Part shown: in pieces, positions 40,041 to 50,594 of the stretch
Layout: each line of letters begins with the position of its first letter
Numbering within the stretch: position 1 is the stretch's first letter
NCBI RefSeq assembly: GCF_000217915.1
Contig: NZ_AFOZ01000016.1
Span: 22,079-86,078, forward strand
Direction: 5' to 3'
DNA from: Shewanella sp. HN-41
GTDB lineage: Bacteria > Pseudomonadota > Gammaproteobacteria > Enterobacterales > Shewanellaceae
DNA length: 64,000 nt
Translations under genes and position numbers: made by a program
The notes under the pieces: generated by a model
What the model saw: only the letters and a program-made list of their open reading frames with translations
Told to the model about the DNA's origin: nothing
The model's database searches: none

Positions 40041-41909
40041 TTATTCCGCTAGATAACCATTGATTTGCGCTAAAATGCCTTCGGCATCGAGCTGTAAATC
40101 ATGGGTGACTTCTTCCGGTGAGCCGTGTTTAATAAATTCATCGGGTAGACCGATTTGCAGCACGGCTTTCGGCAGCTTCAGTTTTTGTAATAACTCTATC
40201 ACCCCGGAACCCGCTCCGCCCATAATGGCATTTTCTTCCACTGTGACCAGCACATCGTGGGTCTGGGCCATCTCTTTTACTAGCTCAACATCGAGAGGCT
40301 TAACGAAACGCATATCGACCACAGTGGCATCTAAATCCTCGGCCGCCATTAATGTCGCGGCTAAGGTGGTACCAAAGTTCAGAATGGCAATGCGTTTACC
40401 GATTCGCTTAATTATTCCTTTACCAATAGGCAGTGCCGTCATCGTCTCGACCTGTGTGGCACCTGTCGCGCTGCCCCTAGGATAGCGAACCGCACTGGGG
40501 CCCGCATCGTAGCAATAACCTGTGTACAGCATTTGGCGACATTCATTTTCATCCGACGGCGCCATAATCACCATATTCGGGATACAGCGCATAAAGCTTA
40601 AATCAAATGCCCCTTGGTGAGTTGGACCATCTGCGCCGACAATACCACCGCGATCTATTGCAAATAAAACGGGTAATCGTTGCAAGGCAACATCGTGGAT
40701 CAGTTGATCATAGGCCCGTTGCAGGAAGGTTGAATAAATTGCCACTACGGGTTTATAACCTTCACAGGCAAAACCTGCACCGAGTGTCACGGCATGTTGC
40801 TCGGCAATAGCCGCATCGAAATACTGTTTCGGGAATCGCTGGGAAAACTCCACCATTCCCGAACCTTCACGCATCGCAGGGGTAATGCCGAGCACTTTTT
40901 CATCTTGTTCGGCAATATCGCACAACCATTTACCAAATATCTGAGAAAAGGTTGGTAACCCTGGCTTAGTGACGGGCTTTTTAAATTGTGAAGGATCAAA
41001 CTTAGGCACGGCGTGCCAGCCGATGGGGTCCTTCTCAGCAGGCTCATAGCCACGACCTTTTTTGGTCATGATATGCAGAACCTGTGGGCCCTTTAGATTA
41101 CGCATATTGCGTAGGGTTTCCACTAAGGCATCGACATCGTGGCCATCTATCGGACCTATATAGTTGAAGCCCAATTCTTCGAAGAGAGTGCCTGGTACCA
41201 CCATACCTTTGAGGTGTTCTTCGGTACGTTTGGCCATTTCTTTGATAACGGGCATACCCTTGAGCACTTTTTTGCCGCCTTCGCGCAGCGTGGTATACAA
41301 GCGACCCGACATCAGCTGGGCTAAATGGTTGTTTAAGGCGCCGACATTTTCAGAAATGGACATTTCATTGTCATTCAGTACTACCAGCATATCGTTGTGC
41401 AGGTCGCCCGCGTGGTTCATGGCCTCAAATACCATGCCGCCTGTCATAGCACCATCGCCGATCACGGCAACCACTTTACGCCCCGCTTGTTCTTTCTCTG
41501 CGGCAACGGCCATCGCCAGTGCGGCACTGATTGACGTCCCTGAATGCCCCACACTGAAGGTGTCGTATTCACTTTCTTCCCGCCAAGGGAAAGGGTGCAA
41601 GCCATTCTTCTGCCTGATGGTATGCATTTTATCCCGACGCCCCGTTAAAATTTTATGGGGATAGGCTTGGTGGCCTACATCCCAAATTAAACGATCGAAT
41701 GGGGTGTTGTAGACATAATGCAAGGCAACGGTCAATTCGACCGTACCTAGGCCAGAGGCAAAATGCCCACTGGACATGCCAACAGACTTAAGAAGGAACT
41801 CCCGTAATTCATCGGCTACCTGTGGTAATAGGGCCTGAGGAAGTTGGCGGAGTTCATTGGGAGTATTGGCCTGCGCCAATACGGGAAACTGAGAAATGTC
41901 CAAACTCAT
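40041..41909 (-). CDS. dxs: 1-deoxy-D-xylulose-5-phosphate synthase
   Basis: 622 residues; thiamine-diphosphate enzyme that makes DXP from pyruvate and glyceraldehyde-3-phosphate, the first step of the MEP isoprenoid pathway. Motifs: [33 protein letters not shown] with the ThDP site, [15 protein letters not shown] and a C-terminal transketolase domain. Downstream of ispA in the leftward xseB-ispA-dxs operon. Confidence 0.97.
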   Translation of the reverse strand: MSLDISQFPVLAQANTPNELRQLPQALLPQVADELREFLLKSVGMSSGHFASGLGTVELTVALHYVYNTPFDRLIWDVGHQAYPHKILTGRRDKMHTIRQKNGLHPFPWREESEYDTFSVGHSGTSISAALAMAVAAEKEQAGRKVVAVIGDGAMTGGMVFEAMNHAGDLHNDMLVVLNDNEMSISENVGALNNHLAQLMSGRLYTTLREGGKKVLKGMPVIKEMAKRTEEHLKGMVVPGTLFEELGFNYIGPIDGHDVDALVETLRNMRNLKGPQVLHIMTKKGRGYEPAEKDPIGWHAVPKFDPSQFKKPVTKPGLPTFSQIFGKWLCDIAEQDEKVLGITPAMREGSGMVEFSQRFPKQYFDAAIAEQHAVTLGAGFACEGYKPVVAIYSTFLQRAYDQLIHDVALQRLPVLFAIDRGGIVGADGPTHQGAFDLSFMRCIPNMVIMAPSDENECRQMLYTGYCYDAGPSAVRYPRGSATGATQVETMTALPIGKGIIKRIGKRIAILNFGTTLAATLMAAEDLDATVVDMRFVKPLDVELVKEMAQTHDVLVTVEENAIMGGAGSGVIELLQKLKLPKAVLQIGLPDEFIKHGSPEEVTHDLQLDAEGILAQINGYLAE

Positions 41910-41930
41910 AGCGAGATACTTCGTCTCTTA

Positions 41931-42812
41931 TTATATTCTTCGCTCAATGATATAGCGGGCGAAGTCTGCAATTAACTGGCTATTGTATGGCAATTTAGCC
42001 AGCGCTGATAGTGCCTCTTGGATCAGTTGCGCTGCGGTGTCTTTGGCACCTTGTAGTCCAAGCAGTTGCGGAAAAGTACTCTTATTCGATTCTGCGTCCG
42101 AGCCCTGGGGCTTGCCGAGTTCTTCCGTGGTGGCAATGATGTCCAGAATATCGTCTTGCACTTGGAAGGCAAGCCCTACCGCATGGGCAAATTCCATCAT
42201 AGCCTGATATTCATCTTTAGGCGCATTGGCGGCAATTAAGGCTAACTCAACGGCACAGCTGATAAGCGCGCCCGTTTTCATATTGTGTAGTTGAGTTAAG
42301 GCATTAAGATCAATTTTTTTATCGGTTGAGGCTAAGTCTATCGCTTGGCCGCCACACATACCACGATAGCCCGAGGCTTTTGCCAGTGTCCGGACCATAG
42401 CGATATGTTGCTCGCTGCTGATGCCTGGAACTACTTCGGTAACAATTTCAAAGGCTAAGGTCTGTAATGCATCCCCGGCAAGAATAGCTGTAGCTTCATC
42501 GAAGGCGATATGCACTGTGGGTTGACCACGGCGAAGCGCATCATCATCCATGGCGGGTAAATCGTCATGGATTAAGGAATAGGCATGGATGCACTCAATG
42601 GCGGCGGCGCAGGCATCTAACTTTTCAAGCGCGACCCCAAACATCTGTCCAACACTGTAAACAAGAAATGGGCGAATCCGTTTACCGCCAAGGAGTGCGC
42701 CATGGATCATGGCCGCCTTTAATTGGGGGGCTGTATCTTCAAGTGTACTAAAACGCTGTTTTAATTGGTTATCAACCCGTTGTTGATATGTTTGTATGGC
42801 ACTGACTAACAC
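41931..42812 (-). CDS. ispA: (2E,6E)-farnesyl diphosphate synthase
   Basis: 293 residues; condenses IPP with DMAPP and GPP to farnesyl diphosphate. Both Asp-rich motifs are present: LIHDDLPAMDDDALRRG (first) and FQVQDDILDIIATTEE (second), with GALLGGKRIRPFLV. The start is GTG at 42812, two bases after the xseB stop. Confidence 0.95.
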   Translation of the reverse strand: MLVSAIQTYQQRVDNQLKQRFSTLEDTAPQLKAAMIHGALLGGKRIRPFLVYSVGQMFGVALEKLDACAAAIECIHAYSLIHDDLPAMDDDALRRGQPTVHIAFDEATAILAGDALQTLAFEIVTEVVPGISSEQHIAMVRTLAKASGYRGMCGGQAIDLASTDKKIDLNALTQLHNMKTGALISCAVELALIAANAPKDEYQAMMEFAHAVGLAFQVQDDILDIIATTEELGKPQGSDAESNKSTFPQLLGLQGAKDTAAQLIQEALSALAKLPYNSQLIADFARYIIERRI

Positions 42813-42814
42813 GC

Positions 42815-43054
42815 TTATTCACCCTCAACGGCATAGGGAGACAGGGGCGCATTTTCATCTGGCTTCAGTAAAATGGCCACTTTTTGTTGGGCTTGTTCGA
42901 GCTTAGCTTGGCTATTACGCACGAGATTAATGCCGCGTTCAAATTGTTTTAACGCGTCATCGAGGGAGACGTCGCCCTGTTCTAACTCGGCCACAATGCG
43001 CTCGAGTTCAGCTAGGGATTCTTCAAAACTAAGGTTTTCGGGTTTCTTCGCCAC
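42815..43054 (-). CDS. xseB: exodeoxyribonuclease VII small subunit
   Basis: 79 residues with the family core LSFEESLAELERIVAELEQG and a coiled-coil-like second helix. It pairs with XseA, not in this window, to degrade single-stranded DNA. The GTG start 43054 is chosen because AAAGGAA lies 8 bases upstream; a longer frame to 43105 has no comparable site. First gene of xseB-ispA-dxs. Confidence 0.93.
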   Translation of the reverse strand: MAKKPENLSFEESLAELERIVAELEQGDVSLDDALKQFERGINLVRNSQAKLEQAQQKVAILLKPDENAPLSPYAVEGE

Positions 43055-43366
43055 GTTAATAATTCCTTTGAAAGAGCGGACACAAGGTATATCAGGGCGG
43101 CGCAAGGGTCAAATTCAGACGGCGGATATTTGCTCAATAGCACGCTTTGTTGCTGAATTTTTTTCAGAAAATATAAATAGTCGCTAAACTTGCTTAGTGC
43201 TTGTCCGATAACTGACAATAGGAACACCGCGTTTAAGATGATTTTTTTGCATAACGAATAAGGCTCACGTAAATACCAGAGTGTTATATTGGCGCAAATA
43301 ACACGAGTGTAATTTTACTCATAGAGTCAGTATGATGTTGTTTATACCAAATATTGAGGAGCCGTT

Positions 43367-44134
43367 GTGGATTTAGCTACATTAATAGGGTTAGTGGGAG
43401 CCTTTGGTTTTATCCTTTGGGCGATGGCGACCAGCGGCGGTTTGATGATTTTCATTGACGTGCCTTCGATTTTTATCGTATTTGGTGGTTCTTTCTTCGT
43501 CGTGATGATGAAGTTCAATCTCAAACAGTTTTTCGGTGCGGTCAAAATCGCGATGAAAGCCTTTATGTTTAAGATTGATAAGCCTGATGATCTTATCGAA
43601 CAATCCGTGACTATGGCCGATGCCGCCCGAAAGGGTGGTTTTCTCGCGCTAGAAGAAGCGCAAATTACCAATAGTTTTATGCAAAAAGCCGTCGATATGC
43701 TGGTTGATGGCCATGACGGCGAAGTGGTGCGCGCCGCCCTCGAAAAAGACATCGCCTTAACGGAAGAACGTCATCGTAATGGTATTGCCATTTTTAGAGC
43801 TTTTGGGGACGTAGGCCCTGCGATGGGGATGATAGGCACACTCGTCGGTCTAGTGGCTATGCTATCGAATATGTCTGATCCTAAATCCATTGGTCCTTCG
43901 ATGGCGGTGGCGTTGTTAACCACGCTATATGGTGCAGTGGTTGCTAACATGGTGTGTATTCCCATCGCCGATAAACTCACCCTCCGCATGGGCGAAGAAA
44001 TGCTGAACCGCAACTTGATCATGGATGCGGTGTTGGCTATTCAAGACGGCCAAAACCCACGGGTGATTGAAGGGTTCCTGAAAAACTACCTGGCTGAAAA
44101 ACAGCGGAAAGTCGATACAACGGACGGAGAGTAG
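43367..44134 (+). CDS. pomA: flagellar motor stator protein PomA (MotA family)
   Basis: 255 residues, GTG start preceded by GAGGAG. Four hydrophobic segments flank a cytoplasmic loop; the conserved GDVGPAMGMIGTLVGLVAML and the C-terminal pair of helices are clear. With PomB it forms the ion-driven stator of the polar flagellum; Na+ coupling is inferred from Pom-type sequence, not proven. Four bases separate it from pomB. Confidence 0.92.
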   Translation: MDLATLIGLVGAFGFILWAMATSGGLMIFIDVPSIFIVFGGSFFVVMMKFNLKQFFGAVKIAMKAFMFKIDKPDDLIEQSVTMADAARKGGFLALEEAQITNSFMQKAVDMLVDGHDGEVVRAALEKDIALTEERHRNGIAIFRAFGDVGPAMGMIGTLVGLVAMLSNMSDPKSIGPSMAVALLTTLYGAVVANMVCIPIADKLTLRMGEEMLNRNLIMDAVLAIQDGQNPRVIEGFLKNYLAEKQRKVDTTDGE

Positions 44135-44137
44135 CCG

Positions 44138-45064
44138 ATGGCTAAGGCTAAGTGCAATTGTCCACCGCCGGGAGCCCCGCTCTGGTTGGCAACATTTGCC
44201 GACTTAATGTCGCTGTTAATGTGTTTTTTCGTGCTGCTGCTATCGTTTTCTGAAATGGACGTGATGAAGTTTAAGCAGATCGCAGGCTCGATGAAATATG
44301 CCTTTGGGGTGCAGAATAAGGTTGAAGTGAAAGATATTCCTAAGGGGACGTCGGTAATTGCACTGGAGTTTAGGCCCGGCCGTCCCGATCCCACCCCGAT
44401 TGAAATTATCAACCAACAAACCAATGAAATGACCGAGCCTGTCCTAGATTACCAAGCGGGTGAAGACGAAAGCGCCGGTGGTGTACAGCAACAAAGTGGC
44501 TCCCAAAGGGGGGGCGAGGCGAGTGCGACGGCCCAGGAAACCGCCGATGCTGTGAAAGCCGAAGCCGCCGCTGCCCAGGATAAGATCAATCAGCAAGTGA
44601 AAAAAATGGCCCAGGAGCTGAATAAAGAGATCACCGATGGTGCGATTGAGATTGAGTCTTTAGGTCAACAGATTATTATCCGGATCCGTGAGAAAGGCTC
44701 ATTTGCCTCAGGCTCTGGTTTCCTTCAGCCCAAATTTAAGCCTGTGGTTCATGCTGTGGGTGAGTTGTTAAAAGATGTGCCAGGGATCATTACCGTATCG
44801 GGTTACACCGATGATATGCAGATAAGCGATGAGCTCTATAGCTCTAATTGGGATCTCTCTAGCAAGCGTGCCGTTGCCGTTGCCACTGTTTTATTGCAGG
44901 TCAACGGTTTTGATTCTAAGCGGATGAAAGTGGTAGGTATGGCATCTAACAATCCCATAGTGCCAAATAATTCACCGGAAAATCGGGCCCGTAACCGCAG
45001 AGTGGAAATTGCTATCGAACAAGGTAAGGCGAAAGAATCACAAGAAATTCAGATAGATAAATAG
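44138..45064 (+). CDS. pomB: flagellar motor stator protein PomB (MotB family)
   Basis: 308 residues. One N-terminal transmembrane segment carries the ion-binding Asp (about residue 22) in ATFADLMSLLMCFFVLLLSF; the plug/linker region (residues ~110-170) is Ala/Gln/Glu-rich; the OmpA-like peptidoglycan-binding domain ends with NRARNRRVEIAIEQ. It anchors the stator to the cell wall. In the pomA operon, followed by a terminator. Confidence 0.92.
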   Translation: MAKAKCNCPPPGAPLWLATFADLMSLLMCFFVLLLSFSEMDVMKFKQIAGSMKYAFGVQNKVEVKDIPKGTSVIALEFRPGRPDPTPIEIINQQTNEMTEPVLDYQAGEDESAGGVQQQSGSQRGGEASATAQETADAVKAEAAAAQDKINQQVKKMAQELNKEITDGAIEIESLGQQIIIRIREKGSFASGSGFLQPKFKPVVHAVGELLKDVPGIITVSGYTDDMQISDELYSSNWDLSSKRAVAVATVLLQVNGFDSKRMKVVGMASNNPIVPNNSPENRARNRRVEIAIEQGKAKESQEIQIDK

Positions 45065-45083
45065 AATTCATTACGCCAACATC

Positions 45084-45110
45084 AAGCCGTGATACTTTCA
45101 CGGCTTTTTT
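45084..45110 (+). terminator. rho-independent terminator after pomB
   Basis: Stem AAGCCGTGA/TCACGGCTT with loop TACTT and a following T run, about 20 bases beyond the pomB stop. Confidence 0.9.
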
Positions 45111-45267
45111 ATAGTCCTCCGCCTATTCGTTTTCATCTGTGCATAAACGCACAGCCTAAGCAGCTTGAGAGTGGAAACAGGTGCGTCAATTGCGGTGAGT
45201 TTGTTATAATCCCCCGATTATTCTTTTAACCAATTTTGCTGTATTCAAAATTGCCCGCGGAAATCCC

Positions 45268-46722
45268 ATGAAGTTTATTGTAAAGCTATACCCAGAAATC
45301 ATGATGAAGAGCAAGCCTGTGCGGATGCGCTTCACCAAAATGCTCGAAACCAACATCCGTAATGTACTCAAAAAAGTTGACGAAGATGCTAAGGTGCAGC
45401 GTCAATGGGACCGTATTATGGTGATGGTGCCTAAGGATAAACCTGAATTAGCACAGGCCTTTGGCGAGCGCTTGGCATGTATCCCTGGTATTGCCCATGT
45501 CGTTCAGGTTGATGAGTATAGCTTTACCTCTGTGGATGATATTTATCAACAAGTGCTGCCCGTTTACCGTGACCAAATTGCCGGTAAAACCTTTTGTGTA
45601 CGGGTGAAGCGCACCGGTGACCATGATTTTAACTCCATCGAAGTTGAACGCTATGTGGGCGGCGGTTTAAATCAATTTACCGATGCATTGGGCGTACGTT
45701 TAAAAAATCCTGAAGTGACGGTCAATCTTGAGATTGAGCGCGATAAACTTTACATGGTGACTAAACGCATCGAGGGTTTAGGTGGCTTCCCGATGGCAAC
45801 CCAAGAAGATGTGTTGTCGTTGATTTCCGGCGGTTTTGACTCGGGCGTTTCCAGCTATCAATTTATTAAGAAGGGTGCTCGCACCCATTATTGTTTCTTT
45901 AATTTAGGCGGCGCGCAGCACGAAATTGGCGTAAAACAGGTGGCGTACCATTTGTGGAAAACCTACGGCGAATCCCACAAGGTGAAGTTTATTTCTGTGC
46001 CCTTCGAGCCCGTAGTCGCCGAGATTTTAGAGAAAATCGACAACGGCCAAATGGGGGTTGTGCTTAAACGTATGATGATGCGCACCGCGGCGCGCATCGC
46101 CGATCGTATGGGCATCCAAGCTTTAGTCACGGGCGAAAGCTTAGGCCAAGTATCGAGCCAAACGCTGACTAACTTGAACGTGATTGACCGTTGTACTGAG
46201 CTGCTGATTTTACGTCCGTTGATTGCGATGGATAAGCAAGACATTATCAATGAGAGCCGTAAAATTGGCACCGAAGATTTTGCTAAGTCTATGCCGGAAT
46301 ACTGCGGCGTTATTTCCCAGAAGCCGACAGTGAAGGCTGTGCTGGGGAAGGTTGAAGCCGAAGAGAAGAAATTTTCGGAAGATCTGATTGATCAAATTGT
46401 TGCGCAGGCTGTCGTTATCGATATTAGGGAGATTGCAGAGCAAATGGATACTCGGATAACAGAAACGGAAACCGTGGTCGCTATCGATACCAATGAGATT
46501 GTGATTGATATACGTGCTCCAGAGGAAGAAGAAAACAAACCACTTCAAATTGAAGGGGTTGAGATTAAACGTATTCCATTCTTCAAGTTAGCAACTCAGT
46601 TTGCGGATCTCGACAAACAAAAAACCTACTTGTTGTATTGCGAGCGAGGTGTAATGAGCAAGCTGCAGGCACTGTATTTAATCGAACAGGGATACACTAA
46701 CGTCAAAGTGTACCGTCCATAG
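45268..46722 (+). CDS. thiI: tRNA uridine 4-sulfurtransferase ThiI
   Basis: 484 residues: N-terminal ferredoxin-like and THUMP domains, the PP-loop [10 protein letters not shown] at about 190, and a C-terminal rhodanese domain with the catalytic Cys in [10 protein letters not shown]. It makes 4-thiouridine at position 8 of tRNA and supplies sulfur for the thiamine thiazole ring. Both expected cysteines, in MPEYCGVIS and LLYCERG, are present. Stands alone between two terminators. Confidence 0.96.
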   Translation: MKFIVKLYPEIMMKSKPVRMRFTKMLETNIRNVLKKVDEDAKVQRQWDRIMVMVPKDKPELAQAFGERLACIPGIAHVVQVDEYSFTSVDDIYQQVLPVYRDQIAGKTFCVRVKRTGDHDFNSIEVERYVGGGLNQFTDALGVRLKNPEVTVNLEIERDKLYMVTKRIEGLGGFPMATQEDVLSLISGGFDSGVSSYQFIKKGARTHYCFFNLGGAQHEIGVKQVAYHLWKTYGESHKVKFISVPFEPVVAEILEKIDNGQMGVVLKRMMMRTAARIADRMGIQALVTGESLGQVSSQTLTNLNVIDRCTELLILRPLIAMDKQDIINESRKIGTEDFAKSMPEYCGVISQKPTVKAVLGKVEAEEKKFSEDLIDQIVAQAVVIDIREIAEQMDTRITETETVVAIDTNEIVIDIRAPEEEENKPLQIEGVEIKRIPFFKLATQFADLDKQKTYLLYCERGVMSKLQALYLIEQGYTNVKVYRP

Positions 46723-46774
46723 ATAAAGGCTTCCAATCGCTTTGTTGGTCAGCGTCTTGGGTGAACATAAAAAT

Positions 46775-46803
46775 GAAAAGCCGCAAATATTTGCGGCTTT
46801 TTC
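46775..46803. terminator. terminator between thiI and the 46847 gene
   Basis: Perfect stem GAAAAGCCGCAAATA/TATTTGCGGCTTTTTC-like, T-rich on the right. It serves thiI (+) and possibly the convergent small gene. Confidence 0.88.
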
Positions 46804-46846
46804 GTCAAACATACCCAGCTATTTTTCGATAGGGCTGGCGTTAGGA

Positions 46847-47086
46847 TTATTGCTCTACTTTTACAACTTGCTGGCTTGGCGCTTTGCCCTCATCAGCAAT
46901 CAGCATTGTGGGAGCTTGTAACTCTTCCTGCTGTATCTTATCCATGGCTGCGGTTAAGTCGGCATTGATACTTGCCTGTAAGTCAGTTGTATCTATGACG
47001 ATGTCGTCAACCAGTACATTGGCACTGACATTAACACTGAGTGCTGAGACTAATACTAACGCAAATGCAGATTTTAAATTGAACAT
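46847..47086 (-). CDS. small exported protein of unknown function
   Basis: 79 residues with a signal peptide (FALVLVSALSVNVSA), then an acidic mature part of about 55 residues. No family recognised. It converges on thiI; the 46847-47086 frame ends in VEQ. Possibly a Shewanella-specific periplasmic protein. Confidence 0.6.
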   Translation of the reverse strand: MFNLKSAFALVLVSALSVNVSANVLVDDIVIDTTDLQASINADLTAAMDKIQQEELQAPTMLIADEGKAPSQQVVKVEQ

Positions 47087-47263
47087 AGTCGCCTCCGGGC
47101 TGACAAAATAACACTGTCAGACATTCCCATCATCGTTGTCGAGATTGTCCAACCTAGGTGTTTCATTGGCGCAAAATTTAACCAAAAACGCTGGCCTTTA
47201 CAAACGATTAAATGTAACAATACGGATTAGAAAAACTAATTAAAAATTGAGATAGAGATCACT

Positions 47264-48175
47264 ATGTCAAGACGATTACCACCACTTAATGCGGTTAAAG
47301 CATTTGAAGCCGCCGCACGGCACTTGAGTTTTACTCGCGCAGCTGAAGAACTGTTTGTTACTCAGGCTGCGGTGAGCCATCAAATTAAGGCGCTGGAAGA
47401 CTTTCTCGGATTAAAATTATTTCGCCGAAAAAACCGTTCTTTGCTGTTGACCGAGGAGGGGCAGAGTTATTTTCTCGATATTAAAGATATCTTCACCCAA
47501 TTGGCCGACGCCACCGACAGACTTTTAGCCCGCAGTGCTATTGGTTCGCTGACGGTGAGCATGTCTCCGAGTTTTGCTATCCAGTGGTTGGTGCCACGTT
47601 TGGCCAAGTTTAGTGAAAAAAATCCCGATATTGACGTGCGGATTAAAGCCGTCGATACCGAGGCCAGTTCTTTGACCGATGATGTGGATGTGGCGATTTA
47701 CTACGGTTTAGGTAATTGGCCTGGATTACGGGCCGATAAGCTGCGTAATGAAGTGCTTATCCCAGTATGTTCGCCTATGTTGCTCAATGGTTCTAAGCCG
47801 CTGTCGAAACCGAGCGATTTAAAATATCACACCCTGCTGCACGATATGAGTCGCCACGACTGGCAGGCATGGTTTAGGCAATGTGGCATTAACGATATCA
47901 ATGTGAACCAAGGGCCGATTTTCAGTCACTCATCCCTAGTGTTACAGGCTGCGGCACATGGGCAAGGGGTTGCGTTAGGATACAGCGTGCTCGCTCGCCC
48001 CGATATCAAAGCGGGGCGGCTTGTGTGCCCATTCCAAGAAGTGTTGGTCAGTAAAGATGCTTACTACTTGGTTTGCCAGCAGAATCACGCTGAACTTGGC
48101 AAGGTCGTCGCATTTCGTGAATGGATGTTAGATATGTTTGCCGAGGAGTCCCGTAGTGAGTTATTGCCAGGATAA
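47264..48175 (+). CDS. LysR-family regulator, GcvA-like
   Basis: 303 residues. The N-terminal winged helix is typical (LNAVKAFEAAARHLSFTRAA, LFVTQAAVSHQIKALEDFLG) and the effector-binding domain follows (LTVSMSPSFAIQWLVPRLAKF). The spelling of the helix and length match the GcvA subgroup of glycine-cleavage regulators, but its targets are not visible here. Its 3' end overlaps the start of the next gene by about 20 bases. Confidence 0.85.
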   Translation: MSRRLPPLNAVKAFEAAARHLSFTRAAEELFVTQAAVSHQIKALEDFLGLKLFRRKNRSLLLTEEGQSYFLDIKDIFTQLADATDRLLARSAIGSLTVSMSPSFAIQWLVPRLAKFSEKNPDIDVRIKAVDTEASSLTDDVDVAIYYGLGNWPGLRADKLRNEVLIPVCSPMLLNGSKPLSKPSDLKYHTLLHDMSRHDWQAWFRQCGINDINVNQGPIFSHSSLVLQAAAHGQGVALGYSVLARPDIKAGRLVCPFQEVLVSKDAYYLVCQQNHAELGKVVAFREWMLDMFAEESRSELLPG

Positions 48176-48806
48176 CCCCGCATATCTGGTTGAAGGTGCA
48201 CCCAGTGACACATTGATTTTATTTGCCCATGGGGCCGGGGCCAACCGGGATGCTGAATTTATGCGCTCGATGGCGTCCGGATTGGTGGCCAAGGGCTTTA
48301 AAGTGATGCGCTTTAATTTCCCCTATATGCAGGCCAATGCGGCCGATGGCAAGAAGCGTCCTCCCGATAGGGCGCCCAAACTGCTCGCTTGCTTTACAGA
48401 AATGCTCGATGTGGCGCATGCAGAGCCACAGGTAAAACGCGTAGTATTGATGGGCAAATCCATGGGTGGTCGTATGGCGGCTATCCTTGCCTGCGACACT
48501 CAGCTTGCCAGTCGGATCGACAGGGTGATTTGTTTAGGTTATCCCTTTATTCCCCTTAACGGCGGCGAGCCGAGATTAGCACCGCTAAATGACTGCCAAG
48601 TCCCAGTGCTAGTGTTACAGGGAGAGCGGGATAAGTTTGGGAATAAAACCCAAATATCCACTTGGCCACTGAACGGCACTATCCAATTCGGTTGGTTACC
48701 CGACGGGGATCATAGTTTTGTCCCAAGAAAGTCGTCTGGCACAACTGAAATGGCTAATCTAGCCCTTGCTATTGATTTATCAGTTAAATTTATTATTGAG
48801 CGTTGA
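48156..48806 (+). CDS. alpha/beta hydrolase
   Basis: 216 residues with the nucleophile elbow LMGKSMGGRMAA (GxSxGG) and the C-terminal GDHSFVPRK that supplies the catalytic His. It resembles the KANL3/Tex30 or dienelactone-hydrolase-like group. GTG 48156 is chosen because GAGGAG lies 7 bases upstream; the frame could also start at ATG 48138. It overlaps the LysR gene and is followed by DUF423, so the three may be one transcript. Confidence 0.8.
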   Translation: MSYCQDNPAYLVEGAPSDTLILFAHGAGANRDAEFMRSMASGLVAKGFKVMRFNFPYMQANAADGKKRPPDRAPKLLACFTEMLDVAHAEPQVKRVVLMGKSMGGRMAAILACDTQLASRIDRVICLGYPFIPLNGGEPRLAPLNDCQVPVLVLQGERDKFGNKTQISTWPLNGTIQFGWLPDGDHSFVPRKSSGTTEMANLALAIDLSVKFIIER

Positions 48807-48829
48807 GCCCATTCCATTTGGAGATTGAA

Positions 48830-49222
48830 ATGCGTAAAGGACTGTTATTACTCGCCGCACTTAGCGGATTTTTAGCCGTGGCTTTAGGCGCGTTTGGTGC
48901 CCACGGTTTAAAGGCGGTGGCGCCACCCGAGTTGATCCAAGTGTTTAACTTAGGTGTGCAATATCATTTTTATCATACCTTTGCCTTAATTATGGTTGCC
49001 TTCTCGGGCCAATGGTTAACCTCCCGTTTACTCGATTGGGCGGCATATCTGTTTATTGCAGGAATAGTGTTGTTTTCAGGCTCTTTATACGGGCTGGCAT
49101 TGTTTGGTACTAAGTGGCTTGGCCCTATCACGCCCATGGGGGGAGGGTGTTTTTTACTCGGGTGGTTATTATTTGCCGCCGCGGTATGGCGCCACAAAGT
49201 GATAGACGGTAACGAATCTTAA
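48830..49222 (+). CDS. DUF423-family inner-membrane protein
   Basis: 130 residues with four hydrophobic segments and the family opening LSGFLAVALGAFGAHGLKA, then QYHFYHTFALIMVA. The function of the family is unknown. ATG 48830 has GGAG upstream; the frame also extends to 48803. A terminator follows at 49247. Confidence 0.88.
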   Translation: MRKGLLLLAALSGFLAVALGAFGAHGLKAVAPPELIQVFNLGVQYHFYHTFALIMVAFSGQWLTSRLLDWAAYLFIAGIVLFSGSLYGLALFGTKWLGPITPMGGGCFLLGWLLFAAAVWRHKVIDGNES

Positions 49223-49246
49223 GCTCAAAGCTGAATGTGAGCAGCT

Positions 49247-49274
49247 AGGCTTAGGGCGCCCCTAAGCCTTTTTT
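49247..49274 (+). terminator. terminator after the DUF423 gene
   Basis: Stem AGGCTTAGGG/CCCTAAGCCT with loop CGC and TTTTTT next; 24 bases after the DUF423 stop. Confidence 0.85.
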
Positions 49275-49398
49275 ATTGCTCAAATCGCACTTAGTGTTTG
49301 CGTGTCGGCAAATAGGGCATTTGTGGATTGAAATTGGTATACTGGCGCCCAAATCGATAGTCAGCCAGTGCTTTGGCTTGGATTTCTTAGGGATCCCC

Positions 49399-50484
49399 AT
49401 GAAAAACCTATTTTTATTTTGCCGCGCCGGCTTTGAAAAAGAATGCGCAGCAGAAATTCAACAGCGAGCCGGTGAGCTCAATGTCGGTGGCTTCGTTAAG
49501 GCCAATAATAACGACGCCTATGTGGTGTACCAATGTTTTGAAGATGACGCCGCAGATACGTTAGTAAAACAACTGCCTTTAGATTCGCTCATTTTCGCTC
49601 GCCAAATGTTTGCATCGAGTGAGTTGCTCGCCGATTTGCCCGAAAATGACCGTATCAGTCCGATAGTTGAAGCTCTGCGCGAAGTCAGCAAGGCGGGTGA
49701 AGTGCGGGTTGAAACGCCTGACACTAACGAAGCGAAGGAGTTGTCGGCTTTTTGCCGTAAGTTCACTGTGCCTTTACGCCAGCATTTAAAAAAATCCGGC
49801 AGTTTATTGGCCCAAGAAAACCCAAAACGTCCGATTATCCACGTGTGTTTTGTCGGGCCCGGTCGCGCCTATGTGGGTTATTCCTACAGCAATAACAGTT
49901 CACCCCATTTTATGGGCATTCCACGTCTTAAAATGGCGGCGGATGCGCCGAGTCGTTCTAGTCTGAAACTCGATGAAGCCTTTGGCCAGTTTGTCCCTAA
50001 GGAAGAACAGGAAGAGCGTATTCGCAGTGGCATGAATGCCGTGGACTTAGGCGCTTGCCCCGGTGGCTGGACCTATCAACTGGTGCGCCGCGGCATGTTT
50101 GTCTCGGCTGTCGATAATGGTCCCATGGATGAAAAACTGATGGAGACGGGCCAAGTAAAACATTACCGTGAAGACGGTTTTCGTTTCGAGCCCCAGCGCA
50201 AGAATATCTATTGGTTAGTGTGTGACATGGTTGAAAAGCCTGCGCGTGTGGCCGAGCTTATCGAGGCTTGGGCCATTAATGGCTGGTTTAAGGAAGCGAT
50301 TTTTAACCTTAAATTACCGATGAAGAGCCGTTATAAAGAAGTCACGGCGATCCTTGAGACAATGCAGACCATCTTAAGGGAAAACGGGATCGCTGAGTTT
50401 AAGGTGCAGTGTAAACACCTCTACCATGACCGAGATGAGGTCACAGTGCATTTATGGCTGCGCCCTAATACGGCTTGGAATTGA
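49399..50484 (+). CDS. rlmM: 23S rRNA 2'-O-ribose C2498 methyltransferase RlmM
   Basis: 361 residues. The N-terminal THUMP-like region ([20 protein letters not shown]) is followed by an FtsJ-like methyltransferase with the SAM motif [16 protein letters not shown] and the downstream Lys in [17 protein letters not shown] 49399 gives the standard length; an in-frame extension to 49276 lacks support. Single gene with its own terminator. Confidence 0.95.
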   Translation: MKNLFLFCRAGFEKECAAEIQQRAGELNVGGFVKANNNDAYVVYQCFEDDAADTLVKQLPLDSLIFARQMFASSELLADLPENDRISPIVEALREVSKAGEVRVETPDTNEAKELSAFCRKFTVPLRQHLKKSGSLLAQENPKRPIIHVCFVGPGRAYVGYSYSNNSSPHFMGIPRLKMAADAPSRSSLKLDEAFGQFVPKEEQEERIRSGMNAVDLGACPGGWTYQLVRRGMFVSAVDNGPMDEKLMETGQVKHYREDGFRFEPQRKNIYWLVCDMVEKPARVAELIEAWAINGWFKEAIFNLKLPMKSRYKEVTAILETMQTILRENGIAEFKVQCKHLYHDRDEVTVHLWLRPNTAWN

Positions 50485-50518
50485 TCCTGATTGTAATATA
50501 AGATAATGATCATTCAGC

Positions 50519-50550
50519 AAAAAGCCCCGAATATTCTTCGGGGCTTTTTA
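50519..50550. terminator. terminator between rlmM and the isocitrate dehydrogenase gene
   Basis: AAAAAGCCCCGAA/TTCGGGGCTTTTT with a short loop, T-rich on both strands; it can serve the two convergent genes. Confidence 0.92.
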
Positions 50551-50594
50551 TTGGTCAATCTTAATGTAAAGCCGTTAGCTTTAGCGCATTAAGA